Assembly (NCBI GenBank): GCA_903944555.1
Contig: CAJASG010000220.1
Span: 1-8,280, forward strand
DNA length: 8,280 nt
Reading direction: 5' to 3'
DNA from: an uncultured beta proteobacterium
Lineage (GTDB): Bacteria; Pseudomonadota; Gammaproteobacteria; Burkholderiales; Burkholderiaceae_C
The stretch's first letter is position 1. Each line of letters begins with the position of its first letter. Below, in pieces: positions 1 through 6,647 of the stretch. The translations under genes and the position numbers were made by a program. Below the pieces are notes generated by a model. That model searched no databases and was not told the origin of the DNA. It was given only the letters and a program-made list of their open reading frames with translations.

Positions 1-767
1 ATATTGAAATCCTTGTCCCTGGCGCCGGTCTTGCCCGCCAGGCACTCATCCCCATAGCGCTTCACGGGCGCCTCCCAAAACCGGCTGTTGGAGGCGTTGA
101 TCGCGAACTCATGGGTGTCCACCGGTATTTGAATCTTGGGGTGGGTCAGCATGAACTCACCCAGATTGGGGTCCAGGGTGAACCCGTTCACGCCGTCACC
201 CACCGTGAGTACCAGCATGGTGCTGGGGCCGTAAATCGCATACCCCGCAGCCACCTGGCTGCTGCCGCGCTGCAAAAAGTCGGCCTCGCACACGTCGCGC
301 TGCTGGTCGCGCTCGGCCTCCTCCAGATCGCCCTGGGCCCGCAGCACCGAAAAAATACTGCCCACCGACAGGTTCACATCAATGTTGCTGGAGCCGTCCA
401 GCGGGTCAAACACCAACAGGTACTTGCCGCGCGGGTACTGGCCCGGGATTTGGTAGGGCAAGTCCATCTCTTCCGACGCCATGCCTGCCAGGTTGCCTGC
501 CCACTCGGTGCGGCGAATGAACAGGTCGTTGCTCAGCACATCCAGCTTTTTCTGGGTCTCACCCTGCACATTGACCGTGCCACCGGCCTCGGGGGCGTGG
601 TTGCCCATGGCTCCCCCCAATTCCCCCAGCGCGACCACCCGTGCAATGGCCTTGCAGGCCAGCGCCACATCCAGAATCAAGGCGTTGAAATCGCCACTGG
701 CACTGGGGAAGCGGCGCCGCTCCTCAATCAGGAACTGGGTCAGGGTCGAACGGTTGGTCAGTGGCAT
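1..767 (-). CDS. fbp: Fructose-1,6-bisphosphatase class 1 (CbbF), 3' end cut by window edge
   Basis: The cytosolic enzyme hydrolyses fructose 1,6-bisphosphate to fructose 6-phosphate in the Calvin cycle and gluconeogenesis. I translated 255 codons from the ATG at 767 down to base 1 with no stop. The class 1 family is usually about 335 residues, so roughly 80 C-terminal residues lie outside. Visible signatures are [11 protein letters not shown] (66-76), the acidic ASEEMD loop (about 97-102), and the metal/phosphate site [10 protein letters not shown] (121-130), followed by the [11 protein letters not shown] strand (175-185). The ATG overlaps the last 10 bases of cbbY, with only a weak AAGAGA-like Shine-Dalgarno, so translation is probably coupled to cbbY. 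Its position behind cbbY and opposite cbbR suggests the Calvin-cycle (cbbF) copy rather than a housekeeping one; that part is inference. All visible catalytic motifs are intact. Confidence 0.96.
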   Translation of the reverse strand, partial: MPLTNRSTLTQFLIEERRRFPSASGDFNALILDVALACKAIARVVALGELGGAMGNHAPEAGGTVNVQGETQKKLDVLSNDLFIRRTEWAGNLAGMASEEMDLPYQIPGQYPRGKYLLVFDPLDGSSNIDVNLSVGSIFSVLRAQGDLEEAERDQQRDVCEADFLQRGSSQVAAGYAIYGPSTMLVLTVGDGVNGFTLDPNLGEFMLTHPKIQIPVDTHEFAINASNSRFWEAPVKRYGDECLAGKTGARDKDFN

Positions 768-1504
768 TGGAGTTCTCTTGCAGCAGTAGGGGTGAGCGAT
801 GTGGCATGCCACGCCCGCAATTGGGCGAGGTCAACGCCACCCAAATCAGGAAGCGTGCGCAGGGCCGCGCCAAAGTCATGGTCGGCGGTGAAATGCGTCG
901 GCGTGATTATCGTAGCCAAGCCCGCCGCCACACTGGCGCGCAGGCCGTTGCTGGAGTCTTCAAACGCCAGGCACTGCGCCGCGTGCAGCTTCAACTCGCT
1001 CAGCATCTGCAGATACACCTGTGGATGGGGCTTTTTGATCGGTGCCGTGGAGGCATCGCCCACGGCGGCAAAGTGCGAGCGCCAATCCGCCCCCATGGCG
1101 CCGCGCAGCAGGGCTGCCACGTTGACGGGTGAGGTGGTGGTGGCAATGGCCAGTTGCAGGCCCTGTGCCAGGGCTTCGTGTATCAGCGCCAGCACGCCAG
1201 GACGCAGGGGCACCGCGCCACTGTTGATCGTGTTCTCGTAGGCCGCCGTTTTGAGCTCGTGCAAGCGGTTAATCGTCTCCTGCAAGGCCATGCCACCCAA
1301 CTCCCGCAGGCCAGGGTGCGCCGCCTTCCAGTAGTGCGCAATGCGCTCCTTGCCACCCGAGACGTGAAGCAACTCGGTGTACAGGGCCTCGTCCCAGTGC
1401 CAGTCCAGCCCGAACTCGGCAAACGCCTGGTTAAAGGCCGCCAGGTGGGCCGCCTCGGTATCGGCCAGCGTGCCATCCACATCAAAAATCAGAGCGCGCA
1501 ACAT
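758..1504 (-). CDS. cbbY: CbbY, xylulose-1,5-bisphosphate phosphatase (HAD family)
   Basis: This 248-residue HAD hydrolase matches CbbY, which removes xylulose 1,5-bisphosphate, a misfire product and inhibitor of RuBisCO. HAD motif I is FDVDGTL with nucleophile D8 and general acid D10. The cap carries the CbbY-typical [10 protein letters not shown] (45-54). Motif II is ATTTS (121-125), motif III is the IKKPHP lysine pair (157-158), and motif IV is FEDSSNG (181-187). The GGKER cap and length favour CbbY over the related phosphoglycolate phosphatase CbbZ/Gph. The ATG at 1504 is preceded by AAGGA about 10 bases upstream and begins just before motif I, so the start is well supported. Its stop TGA lies inside the first codons of fbp. 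It is the first gene of the transcript divergent from cbbR, so it is probably under CbbR control. Confidence 0.95.
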   Translation of the reverse strand: MLRALIFDVDGTLADTEAAHLAAFNQAFAEFGLDWHWDEALYTELLHVSGGKERIAHYWKAAHPGLRELGGMALQETINRLHELKTAAYENTINSGAVPLRPGVLALIHEALAQGLQLAIATTTSPVNVAALLRGAMGADWRSHFAAVGDASTAPIKKPHPQVYLQMLSELKLHAAQCLAFEDSSNGLRASVAAGLATIITPTHFTADHDFGAALRTLPDLGGVDLAQLRAWHATSLTPTAARELQCH

Positions 1505-1556
1505 TCAGTGGTCATCCTTGGGAGGGTTGTGAAAAATCAGGGAAAGGCCGCTTTGC

Positions 1557-1576
1557 TTGCCAATGGTTGCCAATGG
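1557..1576. repeat. Perfect tandem 10-bp repeat in the cbbY leader
   Basis: The 10-mer TTGCCAATGG occurs twice head to tail with no mismatch (1557-1566 and 1567-1576). It lies 53-72 bases upstream of the cbbY ATG and just downstream of the predicted cbbY promoter, so it would be in the 5' untranslated leader. It could be a protein-binding direct repeat, part of an RNA element, or simple slippage. Nothing in the sequence decides between these. Confidence 0.7.
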
Positions 1577-1589
1577 AAGCCGCCTTGTA

Positions 1590-1618
1590 TTTACTTTAAT
1601 GCGCCGAACCCATAAACT
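1590..1618 (+). promoter_or_regulatory. Predicted sigma-70 promoter of cbbR
   Basis: On the plus strand TTTACT (1590-1595) and TAAACT (1613-1618) are 17 bases apart, each four of six to consensus. The predicted start, near 1625, falls at the edge of the palindrome at 1626-1641, so CbbR bound there would block its own gene. The element overlaps the oppositely directed cbbY promoter. Inference. Confidence 0.4.
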
Positions 1619-1621
1619 CAA
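1593..1621 (-). promoter_or_regulatory. Predicted sigma-70 promoter of cbbY-fbp
   Basis: Read on the minus strand, TTGAGT (1621-1616) and TAAAGT (1598-1593) are separated by 17 bases and each matches four of six consensus positions. Transcription would start near 1586, giving a leader of about 80 bases. The weak -35 immediately next to the LysR-type repeats fits an activator-dependent promoter. Inference from sequence only. Confidence 0.45.
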
Positions 1622-1625
1622 ATCA

Positions 1626-1657
1626 TGTTTTTTAGAAAACACATTAGACAAACCTGA
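1626..1657. promoter_or_regulatory. Candidate CbbR operator (LysR-type T-N11-A sites)
   Basis: A perfect interrupted palindrome TGTTTT-N4-AAAACA lies at 1626-1641 and contains T-N11-A spacing (T1626 to A1638), the core of LysR-family sites. It overlaps a direct repeat in which TTAGA recurs with a 12-base period (1632 and 1644), followed by a TTA-N8-TGA element (1644-1657). The block sits just upstream of the predicted cbbY -35 and just before cbbR, the usual place for CbbR binding in divergent cbb regions. The family role is established; the exact site is inferred. Confidence 0.5.
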
Positions 1658-1675
1658 TGAAAGAGCCAATTCACC

Positions 1676-2587
1676 ATGCGCCCCTACAGCTTGAAGCAAA
1701 TCCAGACCTTCATGGAAGTTGCGCGCCAGCGCTCGGTGTCCAAGGCGGCCGAGCGGCTGTTTGTGACCCAACCCGCCGTGTCCATGCAAATCCGGCAACT
1801 GGAAGACGCATTTGGTTTGGCGCTGATTGAGCCCATCGGGCGCAACATCCGCCTGACCCATGCGGGCGAAGCGTTTTTAACCCACGCCATTGCCGCCATG
1901 GGTCAGTTCAAGGACCTGGAGGCGCTGATGGCCGAGCATGTGGGCCTGAAGAAGGGCCGCATTGACCTCGCGGTGGTCACCACCGCCAAGTACTTCATCC
2001 CCATGCTGCTGGTGCGGTTTGGCCGGTTGTTTGAAGGCATCGACGTGCATCTGAAAATCGACAACCGCGAAAACATTCTGGGCATGCTGGCGCGCAACGA
2101 GGCTGATTTGGTGGTGATGGGCCGCGCCCCGGCTGACCTGGACTGCGAAGCCACCCCCTTCGCCACCAACCCGCTGGCCATCGTGGCCGCCCCCGGCCAC
2201 GCGCTGGTGCGGCGCAAGCAGCAACCCTTCTCAGCCCTGGCGGAGCATGCTTTTGTGGTGCGAGAGGAAGGCTCCGGCACCCGCGCCGCGATGGAGCGCC
2301 TGTTTGCGCAGCACAAAACCCCCATCAAAGTGGTGATGGCCATGCCCAGCAACGAGACCATCAAACAAGCGGTCATGGCGGGCATGGGTTTGAGCTTTCT
2401 CAGCCTGCGCACCGTGCGCCATGAGCTGGCCAGCGGCCACATTGCGCTGGTGGACATTGAAGGCTTGCCGCAAATGGGCCACTGGTATGTCACCCACCTG
2501 ACCCACAAAAAACTGTCTCCCGCCGCACGCTCGTTCAAGGAGTTCTTGATTGAACAAGGGGGCGGGTTGATGGACTCGTGGAGCTAA
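1676..2587 (+). CDS. cbbR: CbbR, LysR-type regulator of Calvin-cycle genes
   Basis: This 303-residue LysR-family transcription factor has an N-terminal winged helix-turn-helix (about 6-64), including the AAERLFVTQPAVSMQIRQLE recognition region (24-43). It continues through a linker helix into a periplasmic-binding-like effector domain (about 94-300). REEGSGTR (196-203) and the closing segment near MGLSFLSL (237-244) are typical of CbbR-type effector pockets. CbbR proteins sense metabolites such as ribulose bisphosphate, phosphoenolpyruvate or NADPH and activate cbb operons; which effector works here cannot be read from sequence. Divergence from cbbY-fbp strongly supports CbbR over a generic CysB-like regulator. 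The ATG at 1676 gives the standard start, although the Shine-Dalgarno is weak (AAGAG about 10 bases upstream). The gene ends tail to tail with the LapD-like gene, 23 bases apart. Confidence 0.93.
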   Translation: MRPYSLKQIQTFMEVARQRSVSKAAERLFVTQPAVSMQIRQLEDAFGLALIEPIGRNIRLTHAGEAFLTHAIAAMGQFKDLEALMAEHVGLKKGRIDLAVVTTAKYFIPMLLVRFGRLFEGIDVHLKIDNRENILGMLARNEADLVVMGRAPADLDCEATPFATNPLAIVAAPGHALVRRKQQPFSALAEHAFVVREEGSGTRAAMERLFAQHKTPIKVVMAMPSNETIKQAVMAGMGLSFLSLRTVRHELASGHIALVDIEGLPQMGHWYVTHLTHKKLSPAARSFKEFLIEQGGGLMDSWS

Positions 2588-2610
2588 GCCGCTCCGTCAA
2601 TCCGCGCCTC

Positions 2611-4557
2611 TTACTGCGGCGCCCCAAAATAGTAGCCCTGCCCGGCGTCCACCTCGGCACGGGCCAGCACCGCCAGTTGCTCGGCCCGCTCCACCTGCTG
2701 CGCGATCACCAGCACATCCAGTGAATGGGCCAGCTTCACAAACGACTGCAGCATCTCGCTGGCCGACTCCACGGCCTCGATCTCTTCCATCAGCGAGCCC
2801 GTGAGCTTGACGTAATCCGGCAGCAACTCCCGCAGCAAATTCAGGGCCTTGGGGTCCAGCCCAAAGTGGTCAATGCCGAACTTGCCACCGTGGCTGCGTA
2901 CCAGGTCGCGCACCCGCATGGTCGCAGCAACATTGCGCAAGGCACCAAACTCCGACACTTCGATGGCCAGCCTGCGCCCGCCCTCCTCCAGCGCATTCAG
3001 GCGGCCGACAAACCAGTCCATGAAATCCCCGTCCACCATGCTCTGCGGTGACAGGTTAATGGCCACCACCTCCTGGGTCTGCTGGTTGCCTTTCAGGTAG
3101 TCCAGGGCCAGGGTCACCATAGCCCGGTCAATCTCGGGCATCAGGCGGTGGCGTGATGCCATGGGCATGAAGTTGGACGCCGGCACCAGCGCCCCCTGCG
3201 CATCCACCAAGCGCGCCATGCACTCGCCTTGCAGCACGGTGCTGGGCACGTTCAGGCTCAACACCGGCTGGCGCAGCAGGCGCCAACGGTTTTCCACCAG
3301 GGCGGTTTGAATCAGCGTGCGCCAGCCATGCGAGCCCAGTGAACTGTGCTCGTCCGGGTGGTCCGGCAACACCACAAACCCATTGCGATCGGATTGCCGT
3401 GCCGACTCCACCGCCAAGTCGGCGCGGGCAAACACATCCGAGCGCTTGTCTTGCTGGCGAAAATACGCCGCACCAATATTGATGGCCACCATCTCGGTCG
3501 GCGCTTGATCGCCCAACTGCTCCATGATGCGGCGGCGCAACTCAGCGGCCAACTCGGCCACCTGCGGGTGCGTCACATCGGCCACCACAAAGCTGAAGCT
3601 GAACTCATTGCTGCGCGCCAAAATCACCACCGGCACCTCGGCAAACACGCTGCGCGCCGTCTCGGCCACCGTGCGCAGGATGTGCTCGCCAGCGGCAAAG
3701 CCATGCACCCGGTTCAGCAAGCGCATGTCATCCACCTCCAGCGCCACCACCGCACCCAGGGCAAACTGGTAATCGCCCTGCAGCAACTCGGTCAGGCGCA
3801 GCTCAAAGCCACGCCGGTTCACCAGCCCGGTCATATCGTCTTCGTAGGCCTGCTTGTGCAGCGCCTGTGACTTGGCGGTCTCGGCGTCCAGCATCTCGCC
3901 CACCCGGCGCGACATCTGGTTCATGGCCGTCACCACGCGGGCCAGCTCCGGTGCCTGGGGGCGCTGCGTGATTTGCTCAAACCGCTTCGCTTGCACATCA
4001 ATAGCGGTCTTTTCAATGGCACGCAAGGGCTTCAAAATAAAGTGCAACACCGCCAGCACCAGCGCCAATGCGCCAACGCAAATCGCAAACAGCCAGGCCA
4101 ACAACTGCACCGAGGTCTGCCACAGGTGCTGGTAGGCAAAGGTGGGCTGGCTCACCACCAACACCTTGCCCAGCTGGCGCCAGCCCGAGCCCACAAACGC
4201 CTCGCCCGCCGGGGTCTCTATCGGGAAACGGGCCACAAACCAGTTGGGCACCCCTTCAATTTTTTCCGGTAGCACGCGGTGCACCAAGGGGCTGCGGTTG
4301 GGGCCCAGCACATCAATGCTTTTGAAGTAGCCCCGGTCAAACACGCTCACCACCTGCGCCTCGGCCAGCACCAGGTCACCCCGGCCAAGCGACTGGCCCA
4401 GCGTCACCGACATGGCGGTAGCCGCGTCCTGCGCATGCGAGGCCAACTGCTGCTCCAGATACTGGCGCGTGCCAGACACCGAAACCACCAAAATCGCCGC
4501 CAACACGGCCAAAAAAAGCACTGAGATCACACTCAGCAACTGGTTACGCAGCGTCAT
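2611..4557 (-). CDS. lapD: LapD-like c-di-GMP receptor with degenerate GGDEF and EAL domains
   Basis: This 648-residue inner-membrane protein is built like LapD. It has TM1 (about 8-25), a periplasmic LapD/MoxY-type domain (26-150) with W126 in a GWRQLG motif, TM2 (150-174), HAMP (175-228), GGDEF (237-396) and EAL (411-648). In known LapD, c-di-GMP binding to the EAL domain makes the periplasmic domain sequester the protease LapG and so keeps adhesins on the surface. Both catalytic sites look dead: GGDEF is RSNEF (315-319), EAL is ECM (445-447), DDFG is DHFG (563-566), KID is KLT (584-586), and the usual AEGVE is AQQVE (619-623). The ATG at 4557 was chosen over one at 4614 because a strong Shine-Dalgarno precedes it and TM1 then begins at once. 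It overlaps the ligase gene by 14 bases. LapG and the adhesin are not in the window. Confidence 0.88.
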   Translation of the reverse strand: MTLRNQLLSVISVLFLAVLAAILVVSVSGTRQYLEQQLASHAQDAATAMSVTLGQSLGRGDLVLAEAQVVSVFDRGYFKSIDVLGPNRSPLVHRVLPEKIEGVPNWFVARFPIETPAGEAFVGSGWRQLGKVLVVSQPTFAYQHLWQTSVQLLAWLFAICVGALALVLAVLHFILKPLRAIEKTAIDVQAKRFEQITQRPQAPELARVVTAMNQMSRRVGEMLDAETAKSQALHKQAYEDDMTGLVNRRGFELRLTELLQGDYQFALGAVVALEVDDMRLLNRVHGFAAGEHILRTVAETARSVFAEVPVVILARSNEFSFSFVVADVTHPQVAELAAELRRRIMEQLGDQAPTEMVAINIGAAYFRQQDKRSDVFARADLAVESARQSDRNGFVVLPDHPDEHSSLGSHGWRTLIQTALVENRWRLLRQPVLSLNVPSTVLQGECMARLVDAQGALVPASNFMPMASRHRLMPEIDRAMVTLALDYLKGNQQTQEVVAINLSPQSMVDGDFMDWFVGRLNALEEGGRRLAIEVSEFGALRNVAATMRVRDLVRSHGGKFGIDHFGLDPKALNLLRELLPDYVKLTGSLMEEIEAVESASEMLQSFVKLAHSLDVLVIAQQVERAEQLAVLARAEVDAGQGYYFGAPQ

Positions 4558-6022
4558 GGGCGCCCTCCTTAGACGTTGTACTGCGCAAGCGCGCAGACGG
4601 CAGTGCCTGCGCAATCCAGCCCATCGCCAAAATGACCACCATGGTCAGCGCGTTGGCCGGAATCTGCAAATTGAAATCCACCGTGCTGTGCACCAGCAGG
4701 CCCACAATGGCCATGGCCACGCCAAACCCAATGCCCCACGGCAGGCTGGACTTGCGCCGCGCCAATATTTTCAACACCGCGGCCAGTGTCAGCGCGACCA
4801 GGCCACCCAACAGGCTTAAGCCAACCAGACCATAGTCGGTGGTGATCTCCACAAAATCGTTGTGCGTGTGGTCCACATAGGCATAGCCATACTGCGGTGT
4901 GCGGTAGCTCAGAAACACGTTGTAAAAACTGCCCCCGCCGGTCCCCACCAGCGGGAAGTCCCGCACGATGGCCAGGGCGGTACGCGCCGCCTCGGTGCGC
5001 GCCTCGATCGACTCCGACTTGCCGCCATCGGCCACCGATATCTCGGTCTCCTGGATGCGCTCCACCACCTTCTCCAACCCCACCCAGGTGCCCACCACCA
5101 GCACATCAATGATCACCAGGCTGGCAATCAGGGCGATGGTTTGCGGCGCCGTCTTGCGGGCCAGCACAATGGCCGCCAGGCCCACCACCAGCAAGGCGGT
5201 AAAGAACGCCGCATTGCCCATGCGTGAGCGCGTCAGCACCAGCGCAATCACCATCACCACCAGCAGCAGGCGCAAGCGCATCTTGGGGCTCAGGACAAAC
5301 GCAATGGCAGCCACCACCCGTGCGCGCCAATTGGCATGGCGCACTTTGTGCGAGCCCAAACGGGCCAGCATCAGCCCCACCCCCACCGACAGGCACAGGC
5401 ACAGATAACCCGCCATGCTGTTGTGGTAGACGAACGCGCCAATCATGCGCACATGGGACACCTGAACAAAAAAGATGCGGTAACCCGCGCTCATGGAAAA
5501 CAGCACCGCCCCCAGCACTGCCTGCAGCACGCCGCTCCAGACCAGCACCTGGGCCAGCCGGTCCAGTCGGTGCGCGCTGCGCACAGTGAGCAGCGCCAGC
5601 AAAAACACCACGAAGTACACCAAGGCCAGTGACGCCATGGTGCGCGACTGAAACACATCCAGCGACAGCGCCATCACCTCCGCAGGTGCCTGTGCCGCAG
5701 CGGCCATGGGCGACACGGCCGCCACCCAAGACGCGGGCAGGTAGCACGTTTGCGCCCAAGACAGCAGCACCATGCCCGCCAACAAGCCCAAGGGCCAGCG
5801 AAACGGCGCCAACCGATCCAGCGCCGCATCCGCCTGCTGGCGCCATGCGAACGCCGCGCCCGCCAACAGCAGCAGCGCCACGACCAGCAGCACGCCAATC
5901 GCCCAAGTTCGGTTACTCCCCAACGGCAGGGGCGCCCAAACCAACAACGCAAGCAGACCGGCAAAGACCCACCGGTCGTTTACAGCCCGCACGTCTCCCA
6001 AAGCTGGTGTATTTACCATCAT
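4544..6022 (-). CDS. O-antigen ligase / Wzy-family polysaccharide membrane protein
   Basis: A polytopic membrane protein of 492 residues with about 10-12 hydrophobic helices and the large periplasmic loop typical of the O-antigen ligase (Wzy_C) family. Members transfer lipid-linked glycans to lipid A core (WaaL), polymerise O-units (Wzy), or glycosylate pilin. Family motifs seen (numbering from the ATG at 6022) are GAFVYHNSMAGYL (195-207), LTRSRMGNA (263-271), a loop with PLVGTGGGSF (357-366), and HTHNDFVEITTDYGLVGL (385-402) carrying the conserved His and Asn. Which glycan is used cannot be told from sequence. A TTG at 6034 would add four residues, but the ATG at 6022 has GGGG six bases upstream and is preferred; 6019 is also possible. 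It is transcribed with the LapD-like gene. No clear promoter is visible, and it lies just past a terminator. Confidence 0.87.
   Translation of the reverse strand: MMVNTPALGDVRAVNDRWVFAGLLALLVWAPLPLGSNRTWAIGVLLVVALLLLAGAAFAWRQQADAALDRLAPFRWPLGLLAGMVLLSWAQTCYLPASWVAAVSPMAAAAQAPAEVMALSLDVFQSRTMASLALVYFVVFLLALLTVRSAHRLDRLAQVLVWSGVLQAVLGAVLFSMSAGYRIFFVQVSHVRMIGAFVYHNSMAGYLCLCLSVGVGLMLARLGSHKVRHANWRARVVAAIAFVLSPKMRLRLLLVVMVIALVLTRSRMGNAAFFTALLVVGLAAIVLARKTAPQTIALIASLVIIDVLVVGTWVGLEKVVERIQETEISVADGGKSESIEARTEAARTALAIVRDFPLVGTGGGSFYNVFLSYRTPQYGYAYVDHTHNDFVEITTDYGLVGLSLLGGLVALTLAAVLKILARRKSSLPWGIGFGVAMAIVGLLVHSTVDFNLQIPANALTMVVILAMGWIAQALPSARLRSTTSKEGAHDAA
4564..4570 (-). promoter_or_regulatory. Strong Shine-Dalgarno setting the lapD start
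   Basis: AAGGAGG on the minus strand lies six bases before the ATG at 4557, inside the last codons of the ligase gene. It is nearly ideal and stronger than any other ribosome site seen in the window. It fixes the start at 4557 and implies high or independent re-initiation on a shared ligase-lapD transcript. Confidence 0.85.
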
Positions 6023-6030
6023 CAACAACC

Positions 6031-6045
6031 CCAATGATTGATTGG
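6031..6045. repeat. Small hairpin at the ligase translation start
   Basis: CCAAT and ATTGG flank a five-base loop, a perfect 5-5-5 inverted repeat ending about 9 bases before the ligase ATG at 6022. On the transcript it partly overlaps the GGGG that would serve as the ribosome site, so it might dampen translation. The stem is short and AT-rich, so this is weak. Confidence 0.3.
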
Positions 6046-6061
6046 ATTCTTACCCGCAAAG

Positions 6062-6090
6062 AAAAATGGCAGCTCAACGCTGCCATTTTT
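6062..6090 (-). terminator. Intrinsic terminator after the 135-aa secreted protein gene
   Basis: A perfect 12-base stem (AAAAATGGCAGC, loop TCAAC, then its complement) begins 23 bases after the stop at 6114. On the minus strand the stem ends in TTTTT followed by CTTT. This is a textbook rho-independent terminator, and because both arms carry A/T runs it could work in either direction. An outer imperfect repeat (GGATTCTTACC at 6044-6054, GGTAAGAACC at 6094-6103) surrounds it. Confidence 0.88.
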
Positions 6091-6113
6091 ATAGGTAAGA
6101 ACCTGAGCGCAAA

Positions 6114-6521
6114 TTAGCTACCGCTAACGCTGCTCTTGCCGCCGCCACCCACGGTGGATGCGCGGGACTGGCCAAAACTGTTGTTGTTAACGCCATTGAA
6201 GCCGTTGCCAGGATTGTTGTTTGCATTTTGGTTGCCGCCAGCCGCCGTAGGTGGCAACAAAGCACCAGCGTCAAAACCAGCACCAACCATGGCAGAAAAC
6301 ACCGCTGCGGACGGCTTGCCAGCAGCTACCAGCGATGCCTGCACTGCCGTAGCAGAAACACCCGCAGTTTTGGCTGCAGCGGCAATCACTTCAGCGGTCT
6401 CACCAGCGGCGACACGCTGAGCGACTTCTGCATTGATTTGAACGGTGGTCATGCCCGCCTGAAAGGCGAAAGCAGATGCACTAGCGACCAACACTGTGGC
6501 CATGGCGATGAATTTTTTCAT
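6114..6521 (-). CDS. Small secreted Ala-rich protein with Gly/Asn-rich tail, unknown function
   Basis: I do not recognise a named family. The 135-residue product starts with a clear Sec signal peptide (MKKFIAMATVLVASASAFA, cleavage probably after residue 19), so it is exported. The middle (about 22-80) is alanine-rich and predicted helical, with successive segments such as INAEVAQRVAAGETAEVIAAA and TAVQASLVAAGKPSAAVFSA. From about residue 89 the tail turns low-complexity and rich in Gly, Asn and Ser (GGNQNANNNPGNGFNGVNNN), ending in SSVSGS. There are no cysteines and no visible lipobox or sortase signal. The ATG at 6521 has a good ribosome site (AGGGGGA, about 7 bases upstream), and the gene ends in its own strong terminator. 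It may be a surface, matrix or small structural protein, given the surface-glycan gene downstream; that is inference from context only. Confidence 0.82.
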   Translation of the reverse strand: MKKFIAMATVLVASASAFAFQAGMTTVQINAEVAQRVAAGETAEVIAAAAKTAGVSATAVQASLVAAGKPSAAVFSAMVGAGFDAGALLPPTAAGGNQNANNNPGNGFNGVNNNSFGQSRASTVGGGGKSSVSGS

Positions 6522-6571
6522 ATTTATATCCCCCTGAATGGATTGATGACCGGTAAATGTACCACCCCGCC

Positions 6572-6593
6572 TGTCAATACCTGCTTACAAGCA
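6572..6593 (-). promoter_or_regulatory. Possible promoter/regulatory region of the secreted protein gene
   Basis: The 126-base gap upstream of the 135-aa gene contains a perfect TTGACA (6577-6572, minus strand), but no good -10 lies 16-18 bases downstream of it. Next to it is a near-palindrome TGCTT-AC-AAGCA (6582-6593) that may bind a regulator. The isolated -35 suggests an unusual or activator-assisted promoter, or chance. Confidence 0.25.
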
Positions 6594-6647
6594 AGGGGAA
6601 ATACCCAGTTGGATCAAGTTAGGTCCATAAAACAACGCCCAACTTGG

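Noticed and set aside
111..1241. Long plus-strand open frame of 376 codons
   Set aside because: It is antisense to fbp and cbbY, whose motifs are unmistakable. Its product is rich in His/Gln/Arg with no recognisable domain, a usual artefact of GC-rich coding DNA.
2580..2595. GGAGC-N6-GCTCC hairpin at the end of cbbR as a terminator
   Set aside because: The stem is only five bases, it overlaps the stop codon and no T-run follows on either strand.
4558..4614. Earlier ATG at 4614 for the LapD-like protein, adding 19 residues
   Set aside because: The extension is Arg/Cys-rich, has no ribosome site, overlaps the ligase gene by 71 bases and would put a charged stretch before TM1. The ATG at 4557 has AAGGAGG six bases upstream.
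5106..5906. 266-codon minus-strand frame rich in Gly and Ala
   Set aside because: It is a shifted-frame shadow inside the ligase gene, which has the correct family motifs and membrane pattern.
6023..6034. TTG start at 6034 for the ligase
   Set aside because: It adds only four residues with a rare start codon. The ATG at 6022 has a better-placed GGGG.
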